DNA of 64,000 nucleotides from Glaciecola sp964195425 (GTDB taxonomy: Bacteria > Pseudomonadota > Gammaproteobacteria > Enterobacterales > Alteromonadaceae). The stretch lies in NCBI GenBank assembly GCA_964195425.1, contig CAXMOM010000065.1, positions 1-64,000 of the forward strand, given 5' to 3'. Shown piece by piece: positions 47,313 to 56,957 of the stretch (positions within the stretch are counted from its first letter, which is position 1; each line of letters starts with the position of its first letter). The translations under genes and the position numbers were made by a program. The notes beneath the pieces are model-generated. The model saw nothing but the letters and a program-made list of their open reading frames with translations, was not told the origin of the DNA and did no database searches.

Positions 47313-48356
47313 TTACGGTTCGCTAGGTGCTCCGCATGAGCGCCTTACCAGCAATTCTGGCTGCATTACGATGTCGTCAACCATTTCATTATTAATCAGT
47401 TTTAGTAAATTGCTGACTAATAGCTTTCCAGCAAGTACCGTGTTTTGCCCAACGGTAGTTAGGGTAGGGCTGGAATAACTACTTACTTGAATGTTGTCGT
47501 AGCCCACTATTGCTATGTCTTCAGGTACTTTTAAACCTTTCTCTCGCACTGCCCTAATCGCGCCAGTGGCCATAAGATCTGATGCACATATAAGCGCGTC
47601 TGGGCGTTGGTTGTTCGGTAAATTTTCGAGGGTTTTGATGGTCGCTAAGTAGCCATCAGTTTCAGAAGAAATAGCATCAACTTGCATTAGCATAGCTTGT
47701 CTAAGTGCAACCCTCTCAAGAGCACTAACGCAGCCATTGTATCTAGCTTTTAGTTCCGGAGCGCTGTCGCTTGCTTCCCCTATAAATGCGAACGTTCTAT
47801 GACCAAGTGCTAACAAATGTTGTGTCATAATATAGCCACCCTGAAAATTATCTGAGCCAATCGAAATGCCAGGGTGGTTTTTGTCAGGTGCGCCCCATCG
47901 TAAAAAATGCGTCTCTTGCTCTTCTAATTGGGAAATTTTGTACTCATATTCAGTATCGCTGCCATAACCTAATAAAATTAGACCATCGGCTTTATTACTA
48001 TCTTCAAAAACGGCATGCCAATCGTCGCTTAGATTTTGAAACGAAACTAACAAATCGTAACCAGCCGCTGCTGTGGCCTTGGTAATACTGCCTAGCATAC
48101 TAATAAAGAATGGATTGATAGAACTGTCATCAGAGGTAGGGTCTTCAAATAACAGCAATGCCAATGTTCTACTTTGTTGTTTACGAAGGTTACTTGTGTT
48201 TTTATCGACATTGTAATTGATGTCCTCTGCGATTTGTTTAATACGTTCACGTGTTTCTGGGTTAACCAAGGGGCTATCGTTAAGAGCACGCGATACAGTA
48301 GACTGAGATACGCCAGCCATGTGGGCTATATCAAATGAAGTGGCTTTACTTTTCAT
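47313..48356 (-). CDS. LacI-family transcription regulator, MalR-like
   Basis: The 347-residue protein has the LacI helix-turn-helix (SFDIAHMAGVSQSTVSRALN) followed by the hinge and a periplasmic-binding-protein-like sensor domain (ADGLILLGYG, ICASDLMATGAIRAVREKGLKVPEDIAIVGYDN). It lies directly downstream of and convergent with the broken GH31 gene, in the position of the maltose regulator in Alteromonadales starch loci, so it probably senses a maltose-like sugar; this is inference. The gene is intact although most of its likely targets are broken. Confidence 0.9.
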   Translation of the reverse strand: MKSKATSFDIAHMAGVSQSTVSRALNDSPLVNPETRERIKQIAEDINYNVDKNTSNLRKQQSRTLALLLFEDPTSDDSSINPFFISMLGSITKATAAAGYDLLVSFQNLSDDWHAVFEDSNKADGLILLGYGSDTEYEYKISQLEEQETHFLRWGAPDKNHPGISIGSDNFQGGYIMTQHLLALGHRTFAFIGEASDSAPELKARYNGCVSALERVALRQAMLMQVDAISSETDGYLATIKTLENLPNNQRPDALICASDLMATGAIRAVREKGLKVPEDIAIVGYDNIQVSSYSSPTLTTVGQNTVLAGKLLVSNLLKLINNEMVDDIVMQPELLVRRSCGAPSEP

Positions 48357-48382
48357 TGGGCTCTTTTATAAGTATTATTACG

Positions 48383-48398
48383 TAGTATATATACACTA
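48383..48398. promoter_or_regulatory. Possible LacI-type operator upstream of the regulator
   Basis: TAGTATATATACACTA is a near-perfect 16-base dyad (14 of 16 positions symmetrical) 27 bases before the regulator's start. It could be an autoregulatory site. Assignment rests on symmetry and position only. Confidence 0.3.
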
Positions 48399-48525
48399 GT
48401 AAGTCTTGATTGTTCAAGCCTTATGTTTTTAGCTCACAAACACCAATAAGCTATTATGCTTGTTGCAAGGTAGTGATATACTCGTCCAATACCCTTAAAT
48501 ACAACTACATAAGGAATGTCGCTTA

Positions 48526-50196
48526 ATGGCCGAGCCAGACATCCGTCCGACCAATTTTATTCGTCAGATAATAGACAAAGACCTAGCCTCGGGTAAACAT
48601 AAAGATATTGTTACCCGTTTTCCACCTGAGCCAAACGGCTATCTCCATATTGGACATGCAAAGTCTATTTGCTTGAATTTTGGTATTGCTGAAGATTACA
48701 AAGGTATCTGTAACCTGCGCTTTGATGATACGAACCCAGCAAAAGAAAACATTGATTATGTAAATTCGATTAAAAAAGATGTGTCTTGGCTGGGATTTAC
48801 CTGGCACGATGATGTTCGCTATTCATCTGACTATTTTGAAATGCTGCATAGCTTTGCGCTTGAATTAATTGGAAAGGGCTTAGCCTACGTTGATTTTAGC
48901 GATCAAGACGCCGTGCGGGAGATGCGTGGTACCTTAAAGCAAGCTGGCACAAATAGCCCATACAGAGACACCAGCATAAAAGAAAACGTAAAGCACTTTG
49001 AAAAAATGCGACTAGGTGAATACAAAGAAGGGCAGTGCAGTTTACGGGCCAAAATAGATATGGCTTCAAGCTTTATGTGCATGCGCGATCCTATTATTTA
49101 TAGAGTGAGGTTTGTTCATCATCACCAAACGGGCGATAAGTGGTGCATTTATCCTATGTATGACTTTACTCATTGTATTTCGGATGCTATTGAAGGTATT
49201 ACACATTCTTTATGTACATTAGAATTTCAAGATAACCGCCGTTTATACGACTGGGTCATTGAAAACATTACTATTGAGCGCGCACCGCATCAGTATGAAT
49301 TTAGCCGCTTAAATCTTGAGTATACGGTGTTGAGTAAACGTCGATTAATTCAATTGGTAGAGGAAGAACACGTTCATAGCTGGGACGATCCCAGAATGCC
49401 GACTATTGCCGGGTTAAGAAGACGCGGATATACAGCCGATTCTTTACGCGAGTTCTGTAAACGTATTGGCGTGACCAAAATGGATAACATGGTCGAAATG
49501 AGCATGTTGGAAGCCTGTATTCGAGAAGAGTTAAACGACACTGCGCCGCGTCGCATGGCGGTACTTGAACCGATTAAAGTCGTTATTGAAAATTATCCAG
49601 AAGATAAAGTCGAAATAATACAAGCGCCTAATCATCCGAACAAACCAGAAATGGGAACCCGAGCAGTTCCGTTTACGCGAGAGTTGTATATTGAAGCAGA
49701 AGACTTCAAGGAAGCCGCGAACAAAAAATTTAAACGTTTAGTAATAGGTAAGGAAGTTAGGCTTAGAAATGCGTACTTCCTAAAAGCTGAACGTTTTGAC
49801 GCAGACGAAAACGGAAACGTCACTTGTGTGTATTGTACTTATGACGAGAACACTTTAGGGAAAGATCCTGAAGATGGTCGCAAAGCCAAAGGGGTTATTC
49901 ATTGGGTAAGCGCTGCGCAAGGAGTCCCTGCAGAGGTGCGCTTGTATGATCGATTGTTTACGGTGCCTAACCCAGCTGCTCAAGAAGATTTTGCAGACAG
50001 TATTAATCCTGACTCACTTATAAAAAAACGAGCATTTGTAGAACCGTCCTTAGTCGCGGGTGAACATGGTCAAGGCTTTCAGTTTGAACGCACTGGATAT
50101 TTCAATGTGGATGTCGATAGTAGCCAAGATAGTTTGGTTTTTAATCGCACGGTTGAGCTACGCGATACTTGGGCAAAAATAGAACATAAGCAGTAA
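48526..50196 (+). CDS. glnS: Glutaminyl-tRNA synthetase
   Basis: GlnS charges tRNA-Gln. The 556-residue class I synthetase (E. coli 554) shows the HIGH motif in PPEPNGYLHIGHAKSICLNFG, FDDTNPAKE, and the KMSKS-equivalent VLSKRRL, plus two C-terminal anticodon-binding beta barrels. It is monocistronic with its own terminator. Confidence 0.97.
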   Translation: MAEPDIRPTNFIRQIIDKDLASGKHKDIVTRFPPEPNGYLHIGHAKSICLNFGIAEDYKGICNLRFDDTNPAKENIDYVNSIKKDVSWLGFTWHDDVRYSSDYFEMLHSFALELIGKGLAYVDFSDQDAVREMRGTLKQAGTNSPYRDTSIKENVKHFEKMRLGEYKEGQCSLRAKIDMASSFMCMRDPIIYRVRFVHHHQTGDKWCIYPMYDFTHCISDAIEGITHSLCTLEFQDNRRLYDWVIENITIERAPHQYEFSRLNLEYTVLSKRRLIQLVEEEHVHSWDDPRMPTIAGLRRRGYTADSLREFCKRIGVTKMDNMVEMSMLEACIREELNDTAPRRMAVLEPIKVVIENYPEDKVEIIQAPNHPNKPEMGTRAVPFTRELYIEAEDFKEAANKKFKRLVIGKEVRLRNAYFLKAERFDADENGNVTCVYCTYDENTLGKDPEDGRKAKGVIHWVSAAQGVPAEVRLYDRLFTVPNPAAQEDFADSINPDSLIKKRAFVEPSLVAGEHGQGFQFERTGYFNVDVDSSQDSLVFNRTVELRDTWAKIEHKQ

Positions 50197-50211
50197 GCCC
50201 ATCCAAAAATG

Positions 50212-50251
50212 AAAAAAGGTCACTGAGCGGTTTAAGCAGTGACCTTTTTTT
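50212..50251. terminator. Terminator between glnS and the SDR gene
   Basis: AAAAAAGGTCACTG and CAGTGACCTTTTTT enclose an 11-base loop, with seven T on the right and, read leftward, a T run too. It can serve both convergent genes. Confidence 0.8.
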
Positions 50252-50279
50252 ATGTATATGTTTTTGTTGCTAGATTTGC

Positions 50280-51056
50280 TTATTTGGGTTGGCAATCTAA
50301 CGATTGACCCGTAATGCCACGACTAATGTCAGACATTAAATAAACATAAGTTGCCATAATATCTGCAGGTATTTTTAATGTTTTTGGGTCTTCCCCAGGG
50401 TAGGCTCTAGCGCGCATATCAGTGCGCGTAGCGCCAGGGTTAATACAGTTAAACCTTACAAGGCTATTTTTATGTTCATCGGCCAATACCTGCATCATAC
50501 CTTCAGTAGCAAATTTTGATATAGCATAAGTACCCCAAAACGCTCTTCCCCTTCTACCGACAGACGATGTAGTAAATACCACAGAAGAAAGCTTAGTATG
50601 TTTAAGTAAAGGCAGCATTGCTTGTGCAATCAAAAAGTGACTTTTAACATTAGTTTGCATGACATCGTCAAATTCACTTTCTTCTATTTGTCCAAACGGA
50701 CACAAATTGCCCAATACACTTGCATTGAGCAAGATACCGTCAAGCTTCTTGTATTGGTCTTCTATAGTGCGGGCTAATCCCTGATAGTCTGATGCTTTCG
50801 CACCATTTAAGTCGAGAGGCACAATGCTGGGTTGTTTTATGTCTGCATGGGTAGCTTGCAAGGCTATGATTTCATCATAAACAGCTTCAAGCTTATGGAC
50901 CGTTCGACCGAGTAATATAACCTGTGCCCCGGCTTTTGCATAAACTAATGCGGCCTCTGCGCCGATACCAGCGCCTGCACCTGTTACCAAAATTGTTTTG
51001 TTCGCTAAACTTTTTTCATGAATTTGAAATGCTAAGTGCGGATACTGTTCAACCAT
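50280..51056 (-). CDS. yciK: YciK-type short-chain oxidoreductase
   Basis: The 258-residue SDR has the NAD(P) loop ILVTGAGAGIGAEAALVYA, NAS in place of the usual NAG, the catalytic YAISK (Tyr/Lys) preceded by TTSSVGRRGRAFWGTYA, and CINPGATRTDMRA. These match YciK closely. The substrate in bacteria is not established. It stands alone and converges on glnS. Confidence 0.9.
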   Translation of the reverse strand: MVEQYPHLAFQIHEKSLANKTILVTGAGAGIGAEAALVYAKAGAQVILLGRTVHKLEAVYDEIIALQATHADIKQPSIVPLDLNGAKASDYQGLARTIEDQYKKLDGILLNASVLGNLCPFGQIEESEFDDVMQTNVKSHFLIAQAMLPLLKHTKLSSVVFTTSSVGRRGRAFWGTYAISKFATEGMMQVLADEHKNSLVRFNCINPGATRTDMRARAYPGEDPKTLKIPADIMATYVYLMSDISRGITGQSLDCQPK

Positions 51057-51351
51057 TAATCAATTCTTCGTTATTTAATTCGTGCGCCTAAAAATATATA
51101 GTACCGCACAAATTCAATTAGCTAAAGCAATAGAGCGGTTTAGGTGTTTGTTAGATTAGGTAGACCTTATTGCTTAAGTAATAAGTCGTTACAATAACCA
51201 GTAACCAAGTCAATAATCTTCATATATACTGTCACCACGCTAGGGTTGTTAGTATTAAATGTGCGCAAAGGCCTTTTTATTTAACAATAAAACCCCATTT
51301 GTTCTTTTAGAAAGAAAGCGGTTAGATAAAACAACGTAGTGGAGTATTTGT

Positions 51352-52389
51352 TTGAATTTTTTATTTGAGTATGGTTTATTTTTTGCCAAAGCATTGACTA
51401 TAGTGATCGCTATAGTTGCCGTGTTAGTGGTTGTTTTGGCATTGGCTAGCAAGCAAAAGCCAGGCGGTAGCGGAAATCTTCAGCTAGAGTCTCTATCGGA
51501 AGGTTTTGATGATTTGTCGAAAATGGGTAAAGAAGCTCTATTAACGAAGGATGAATTAAAACAGCTTCACAAAGACGAAAAGAAAAAGAAGAAACAAGAA
51601 AAGTCTGCTAACAAAGAAAGCGGCAAAAAAGACAAGCTCAATAACTTGTTCGTCGTTGATTTTCATGGTTCATCTATGGCCAAAGAGGTCGAGACATTAC
51701 GTAAAGAAATTACCGCTATTTTATGCATTGCCAAAGAGGGCGATGAAGTATTAGTTAAAGTAGAAAGTGGGGGCGGTGTAGTGCATGGCTATGGTCTGGC
51801 TGCTTCACAACTTAAGCGTATAAAAAATAAAGGCTTACCACTGACTATTAGTATCGATAAAGTGGCGGCTAGCGGCGGTTATATGATGGCTTGTGTAGCC
51901 GACAAAGTCATTGCAGCACCTTTCGCAATTGTAGGCTCTATTGGTGTTATTGCACAAATACCCAATTTTAATAAGTTACTTAAAAAGAACGATATTGACT
52001 TTGAAATGCATACTGCTGGGCAATTTAAGAGAACGCTTACCGTGTTTGGTGAAAATACAGATGAAGGCCGCGAAAAATTCCAATCTGAACTTGAAGATGT
52101 ACATTTGATGTTCAAAGGATTTGTAGCCGAAAATAGAAAGGGTATCGACATAGACTCTGTTGCCACCGGCGAGTATTGGTATGGACTTAAGGCAAAAGAA
52201 CTAAACCTAGTTGACGATATTCAAACATCGGATGATTTCCTTATGCAGGCAAACGACTCGTTTAAAATGTTCACCTTAAAGTACGCGGCCAAAAAGACCC
52301 TTGCACAAAAACTAGGGCTTGCAGTTTCACAAGGCATTGAAAATGGTTTGTCTAATGTACTAACAAATGTAAGCAACTGGCGTTTATAA
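51352..52389 (+). CDS. sohB: Inner-membrane S49 peptidase SohB
   Basis: SohB is a signal-peptide-peptidase-like periplasmic serine protease. The 345-residue protein opens MNFLFEYGLFFAKALTIV, as in SohB, has an N-terminal span, a Lys-rich cytosolic-looking linker (KDEKKKKKQEK), and the catalytic Ser in AASGGYMMACVADKV and Lys in AGQFKRTLT. It starts with TTG, which is supported by GGAG seven bases upstream and by the family N-terminus. Confidence 0.92.
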   Translation: MNFLFEYGLFFAKALTIVIAIVAVLVVVLALASKQKPGGSGNLQLESLSEGFDDLSKMGKEALLTKDELKQLHKDEKKKKKQEKSANKESGKKDKLNNLFVVDFHGSSMAKEVETLRKEITAILCIAKEGDEVLVKVESGGGVVHGYGLAASQLKRIKNKGLPLTISIDKVAASGGYMMACVADKVIAAPFAIVGSIGVIAQIPNFNKLLKKNDIDFEMHTAGQFKRTLTVFGENTDEGREKFQSELEDVHLMFKGFVAENRKGIDIDSVATGEYWYGLKAKELNLVDDIQTSDDFLMQANDSFKMFTLKYAAKKTLAQKLGLAVSQGIENGLSNVLTNVSNWRL

Positions 52390-52437
52390 AAAATATTTTT
52401 CGCAAACCTAATATGAAGCAACAGAAAAATGTAAAAT

Positions 52438-52466
52438 AAAAAAGCCGCTGTAAAAGCGGCTTTTTT
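52438..52466. terminator. Bidirectional terminator after sohB
   Basis: AAAAAAGCCGCT and AGCGGCTTTTTT form the stem between the convergent sohB and the Lys/Ala-rich protein gene, with T runs in both directions. Confidence 0.8.
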
Positions 52467-52541
52467 GATCCAATATTTTACTTTATTCAACACAGCTGGC
52501 CTATTAGGCCAAAATTAGTATAGCCGTATTTTTACAGCAGC

Positions 52542-52898
52542 TTAACGAGGTGCTTTTGCGCCAGGGTTAGTCTGTAATATTTGCTGCGTATAGAAGTCCT
52601 TTACAGAAAAAGTCTTTGCTGGTGACTTTTTAGCGGCAGCTTTCTTAGGCGCGGCTTTTTTGGGAGCCTTTTCAGCAGCAGCTTCTTTCTTGGCTGGTGC
52701 TTCCTTTTTAGCTTTCGCTGCAGGCGCGGCAGAACCGAGCTCAGTCGTGATTTCTTCTAATTGGGCCAGACGTATATTTTTGCCGCCATCTACGCTGTAC
52801 CAGCCGCCTTTTGCTTCAATAGTGGGCGATTTACCATTAGCTTTGGTATACGCTTGGGTAAAGTTATCTACTACGGTATCTTTATCTAGTTTACTCAT
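52542..52898 (-). CDS. Small protein with histone-H1-like Lys/Ala/Pro tail
   Basis: The 118-residue basic protein has a compact N-terminal domain of about 50 residues (VVDNFTQAYTKANGKSP, GGWYSVDGGKNIRLAQLEEI), then about 45 residues of alternating Ala, Lys, Pro and Glu (AKKEAPAKKEAAAEKAPKK), and a short C-terminal segment FSVKDFYTQQILQTNPGA. The tail resembles AlgP or histone-H1-like DNA-binding tails. Function is unknown. It is separated from sohB by a terminator and divergent from the Nif3-like gene. Confidence 0.75.
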   Translation of the reverse strand: MSKLDKDTVVDNFTQAYTKANGKSPTIEAKGGWYSVDGGKNIRLAQLEEITTELGSAAPAAKAKKEAPAKKEAAAEKAPKKAAPKKAAAKKSPAKTFSVKDFYTQQILQTNPGAKAPR

Positions 52899-52999
52899 TG
52901 GTAAATATGCACCTTTGATTGTTTAAATAATGTTAATATTTAATAGTTTATACCTAAATATTATGAATTTGTCTAATTTCTTAAGCAAAGGATAGAAAT

Positions 53000-53767
53000 T
53001 TGTTATTAAAAGACCTTGTTAGAATCCTCGATAGTGAGCTTGTAAGTTCTGATATCAATGATTATTGTCCCAATGGATTGCAGCTTGAAGGTAAACATGA
53101 AATAGTTAAAATTGTCACGGGTGTAACCGCTAGTTTGGCCTTGATCGAGAAAGCTATTGCTTTAGATGCTGACGCAATTTTGGTTCACCACGGATATTTT
53201 TGGAAAGGCGAAAAGCAAGCCATTGTTGGTATGAAGCAACAACGCATCAAGAAGCTACTCGCCAATAACATTAGTCTTATTGCCTATCACTTACCCCTAG
53301 ACATACATCCGGTTTTTGGAAATAACGCGCAGTTAGGCAAATTAATGCACATACAAAACGTGCAGGCACTGGGACAGAGTAAACCTCAGGGCATCGTGAT
53401 GGCGGGTAATTTAGAAAAACCTTTGTCACACACTGCGCTTTCAGATCTTTTATCAAAGAGTTTGAGCCATAACGTTGTAAGTGTCGGTAATAAGTCCGAA
53501 ATAACTACCGTTGCCTGGTGTACTGGCGGTGGTCAAAATTTCATCGATGATATTGTTGGTCTAGATGTAAATGGTCAAGTAATTGATGCGTTTGTATCAG
53601 GAGAAATATCTGAACAAACTACTCACAGTGCGCTTGAACAAGATATAGATTTTTTTGCTGCTGGCCATCACGCAACAGAGCGCTATGGTGTAAAAGCGCT
53701 TGGTGAATGGTTAATGGAAAACTATTCACTTGATGTTGTGTTTGTAGATATACACAACCCAGCATGA
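53000..53767 (+). CDS. Nif3-like dinuclear metal centre protein
   Basis: The 255-residue protein belongs to the Nif3/YbgI (DUF34) family: DYCPNGLQLEG, ILVHHGYFWKG (metal histidines), AYHLPLDIHP, and the C-terminal FFAAGHHATERYGVKALGEWL. Such proteins bind two metals and are linked to metal or GTP-cyclohydrolase-like chemistry, but no sure function exists. It starts with TTG, with AAAGGA seven bases upstream. The stop overlaps the next gene in an ATGA. Confidence 0.9.
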   Translation: MLLKDLVRILDSELVSSDINDYCPNGLQLEGKHEIVKIVTGVTASLALIEKAIALDADAILVHHGYFWKGEKQAIVGMKQQRIKKLLANNISLIAYHLPLDIHPVFGNNAQLGKLMHIQNVQALGQSKPQGIVMAGNLEKPLSHTALSDLLSKSLSHNVVSVGNKSEITTVAWCTGGGQNFIDDIVGLDVNGQVIDAFVSGEISEQTTHSALEQDIDFFAAGHHATERYGVKALGEWLMENYSLDVVFVDIHNPA

Positions 53768-54522
53768 AAATTCCTGTTAGTAGCTTCGACGGTATTGCGA
53801 ATAAGTTTGATGAAAATATATATGGCACAACGAAAGGTCAGTTGCGTCATCAGTTACTTGTACACTTTTTATCCAATCACCTTAATTCGCCCAAAATGGA
53901 TGTGCTCGATTTAGGCGGTGGCACCGGTATGATGAGTTTGGAGTTTGCTAAGCATGGCCACAACGTAACGGTACTTGATATGTCTGATGATGTATTAGCT
54001 ATTGCGAAACGACGGTTACAAGCATACCCAAACACGCAATATATTTTGGGTGAATTAACTAAGCCGAATACGCACTTAAAAAGTCAATATGATTTTATTA
54101 TATGTCATGCGGTACTAGAGTGGTTACCCGATCCACTGTCTGCGTTACTCGATATGCGTCCATTATTAAAGGTAAACGGGCGACTGTCTCTTTCGTTTTT
54201 TAACCACGATGCGAAAGTATTCTCAAACCTTTTGTACGCTAACTTTGATTATGTAGAAAAAGGACTTCCATCAAAAAACACCGTGCGTTTGAATCCGCAC
54301 AATGCACAAAAGCCCAAAGAGGTAATTGCACTGCTGAATGATTGTAATGAGTTTTACATAAAGGAGAGTAGGGGAATACGGTGTTTTCACGATTATATTA
54401 TAGATAAAACGAAAATTGATTCTTTGTATCAACAACTATTCGATATGGAGGTGAAATATAGCAACGCCGAGCCATATAAATGGCTCGGGAAATACTTTCA
54501 CATTATGCTTGAAGCGCGGTAG
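53764..54522 (+). CDS. cmoM: tRNA cmo5U methyltransferase
   Basis: CmoM methylates the carboxymethoxyuridine at the tRNA wobble position. The 252-residue protein closely follows CmoM: FDGIANKFDENIYGTTKGQLRHQLL at the start (two adjoining stretches FDENIYGTTKGQLR and HQLL), the SAM loop VLDLGGGTGMMSLEFAKHGH, CHAVLEWLPDP, and FDYVEKGLPSKN. It is translationally coupled to the Nif3-like gene by an ATGA overlap, and its end overlaps the convergent peroxidase gene by 20 bases. Confidence 0.9.
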   Translation: MKIPVSSFDGIANKFDENIYGTTKGQLRHQLLVHFLSNHLNSPKMDVLDLGGGTGMMSLEFAKHGHNVTVLDMSDDVLAIAKRRLQAYPNTQYILGELTKPNTHLKSQYDFIICHAVLEWLPDPLSALLDMRPLLKVNGRLSLSFFNHDAKVFSNLLYANFDYVEKGLPSKNTVRLNPHNAQKPKEVIALLNDCNEFYIKESRGIRCFHDYIIDKTKIDSLYQQLFDMEVKYSNAEPYKWLGKYFHIMLEAR

Positions 54523-54991
54523 CGATATCGCCATCTATAGCATCGGGCTTAGTAGCAGTGGCATAGCGTTTTTGTACGCTGCCGTCTTTTGCGACTAAGA
54601 ATTTAGTGAAATTCCACTTAATACGCTTACTCCCTAAAATACCGGGGGCTTCATGTTTTAAATATTGATAAACCGGATGAGTATTGTCACCATTCACCTC
54701 AATTTTTGTTGAAAGCGGAAAGCTTACACCAAAATTCAACTCACAAAACTGCTCAATATCGTCGTCGTTGCCTGGCTCTTGACCACCAAACTGATCGCAT
54801 GGAAAGCCTATTATTTCAAAACCTTGGTCCTTATATTTTTTGTATAAGACCTCTAAGCCTTGATATTGAGGGGTAAAACCACATTTGCTAGCAGTGTTAA
54901 CAATGAGCACTACTTTACCTGCATACTCTTTTAAAGAGACCGCTTCACCCTTGTTATTGGTAAATGATAAATTGTGTATAGAGTCGGTCAT
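54503..54991 (-). CDS. Glutathione-peroxidase family thiol peroxidase
   Basis: The 162-residue protein has the catalytic triad region of the family: Cys in NTASKCGFTPQYQGLE, Gln in GFPCDQFGGQEPG and Trp in KWNFTKFLV. The selenocysteine of animal enzymes is Cys here, and bacterial relatives such as BtuE usually use thioredoxin. I start at 54991 (MTDSIHNLSF); the upstream frame to 55057 is not conserved. Confidence 0.88.
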   Translation of the reverse strand: MTDSIHNLSFTNNKGEAVSLKEYAGKVVLIVNTASKCGFTPQYQGLEVLYKKYKDQGFEIIGFPCDQFGGQEPGNDDDIEQFCELNFGVSFPLSTKIEVNGDNTHPVYQYLKHEAPGILGSKRIKWNFTKFLVAKDGSVQKRYATATKPDAIDGDIATALQA

Positions 54992-55177
54992 AACGAGTAC
55001 TTTTAGTGATAGTAATGGATTAGTTAGAATAGCACTGTAGAAAACGCTGCGCACCATTTAGTTTCTGATTTAGTGGCAGCCTAAAGCTTCTTTTGTATTG
55101 CTTTGTGCTGAAGCGCTCATTTTTTAGTGAAGAAATTATATAGTGGCCCTACTCGTTAAATCGCTCGAAATACTTCG

Positions 55178-56086
55178 TTAGGGAATTAGCGCTAGAATGG
55201 CTGCTTCTGCCATTAAACCATTTTTGTGACCCACATTTGGCACTGTTTTAAGTTGCCAATTAAACTCAAGCTGCAGATCGTTTGCGGCTTGCTGTCCGGC
55301 AGCATAAAAGTAGTGCCCTCTAGCAAAGCGGTGTGGTCCTTGCACCATTGCTTCTTTAGCTCTTCGTAAATGTTTATGATTAGGGTCATTGTCTGCTTCT
55401 CCCAACAATATGGTGACAGGCTTTTGTAAGGCTTGTTTAAGGCTTTCTTTGCTAACGGGTGAGTTGTTTAAGCCATAAGGAAAATCAATAGAGAAATCCG
55501 GAGCAGTGTACCATCCAGCATTAGCCGTTATGATGTTTGACACGCGAGCTTGAGGCACAAAATATATTAAACGGTGAACAAATTGTGAGCCAGCGGAATG
55601 ACCATAAATACTGTATTGGCTTTGGGTCGATTGGTATTTAGTTTTTACAAAATCAAACAAAGGTTCAATGGCAGAATATGCCCATTCACTTCGGGGGTTT
55701 GTTTGTTGGTAGTTGCTTGAAGCAACAAATACATTACCTAAGTTATAGCCATTAGCTCTTGGAAAATCTGCTTTTGTGTACTGCGGGACAATTAACAGTA
55801 CATTATATTTTTCAGCGTGCTTGGACCACTCGTCGCGATACCGGTCGGCGTCTCTGTTAGTGCCGTGCATAACCATTAATATTTTTGAGTTTGCGCTATA
55901 GCCGCTCGGTTTATAGGCCCATACATTTAAGGATGGTCCTGCCCATTGGTCGAACACAAAAAAGTGTTTGCCCGTAACTTCTCTGTTGTTTTCAACTAAT
56001 ATGTGAGCGCTTGGATTAGTGCTCAATAAAAGCATCGACGTCAAAATGAAACCCATTAAGCATGATTTATTCATAAATAACGCCAT
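55178..56086 (-). CDS. Secreted alpha/beta hydrolase, PHB-depolymerase/poly-esterase-like
   Basis: The 302-residue protein has a signal peptide and an alpha/beta-hydrolase fold: oxyanion region LMVMHGTNRDADRYRDEW, nucleophile elbow YGHSAGSQFVHR, an Asp in GEADNDPNH and a His in VGHKNGLM. The arrangement is like the esterase/PHB-depolymerase-like family. The substrate is unknown. ATGs at 56086 and 56074 are both possible starts. It stands alone. Confidence 0.75.
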   Translation of the reverse strand: MALFMNKSCLMGFILTSMLLLSTNPSAHILVENNREVTGKHFFVFDQWAGPSLNVWAYKPSGYSANSKILMVMHGTNRDADRYRDEWSKHAEKYNVLLIVPQYTKADFPRANGYNLGNVFVASSNYQQTNPRSEWAYSAIEPLFDFVKTKYQSTQSQYSIYGHSAGSQFVHRLIYFVPQARVSNIITANAGWYTAPDFSIDFPYGLNNSPVSKESLKQALQKPVTILLGEADNDPNHKHLRRAKEAMVQGPHRFARGHYFYAAGQQAANDLQLEFNWQLKTVPNVGHKNGLMAEAAILALIP

Positions 56087-56364
56087 AAACTTAGCGTGCA
56101 GCGAACAAATAGTATGCCTTGCACATTTTCAATGGTATCCCCTCGAAACTTCAAGCCTTCTATAAAAATCAAAGTGCAGGCCTCTATGTCGTGGCTAATA
56201 ATGCCGGATTAGGCAACGGCGGGGTCCAGTAGTATCAAAAAAAAAACTGGCATTTGTTAATATTTTATGGTCGTTAACAAGTGGTTTTATAGGTCCAATA
56301 TTGAGACCAACCTCCAGTGATTGTCATCGTTATTTGACGCTTGAAGTCATTTATATTCTATTAT

Positions 56365-56811
56365 TTAGTCTTCGCTTACTTGATCTTCGCTATACTCCTT
56401 AAGGTTTGCTACATAGGCTGGTAGATCTTCAAGAGCAGGAACAGGAGTAGGCTTACCGTCATCATCCACTGCAACAAATTTAAACGTAGCCTCGGTCACT
56501 TTCTCACGTAATCCAATACGGTCACGACGAACCCAAGCTTCAATATGTACGTCTATAGAGGTGCGTCCTACCCGATCAACTTCGGTATAAATCCCCAAAA
56601 TATCGCCCACTTTAACCGGCTGAATAAAACTCATTCCATCAACCGACACGGTTACCACACGACTCTGTGCACGCTGTCCTGCACATATACCTGCAGCAAT
56701 ATCCATCTGCGACAACACCCATCCCCCAAAAATATCACCTGAAGGATTAGTATCCCCCGGCATCGCGATTGTGCGTGTGGTGATTCGACCTCTTGTTGTT
56801 TGCGACATCAT
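56365..56811 (-). CDS. yciA: Acyl-CoA thioesterase YciA
   Basis: The 148-residue hotdog protein hydrolyses acyl-CoA. It has TRTIAMPGDTNPSGDIFGGW, SQMDIAAG with the catalytic Asp, and VTVSVDGMSFIQPVKVGDIL, all as in YciA. It likely acts in membrane-lipid or CoA turnover. The divergent region to its left contains the NadR-like remnant. Confidence 0.94.
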   Translation of the reverse strand: MMSQTTRGRITTRTIAMPGDTNPSGDIFGGWVLSQMDIAAGICAGQRAQSRVVTVSVDGMSFIQPVKVGDILGIYTEVDRVGRTSIDVHIEAWVRRDRIGLREKVTEATFKFVAVDDDGKPTPVPALEDLPAYVANLKEYSEDQVSED

Positions 56812-56957
56812 TCCTGCCTTCTGTTATGTGTTTATAGCGCCTTAGTGTTACTACATTATCTACACTGAGTGCATTAGTCTATATTAACGCTCAATTGTAA
56901 ATCAGAATGCCCAATACAGCCTTTGATTCTGCCCTTCCTGAACGCACTCTTTTATCG

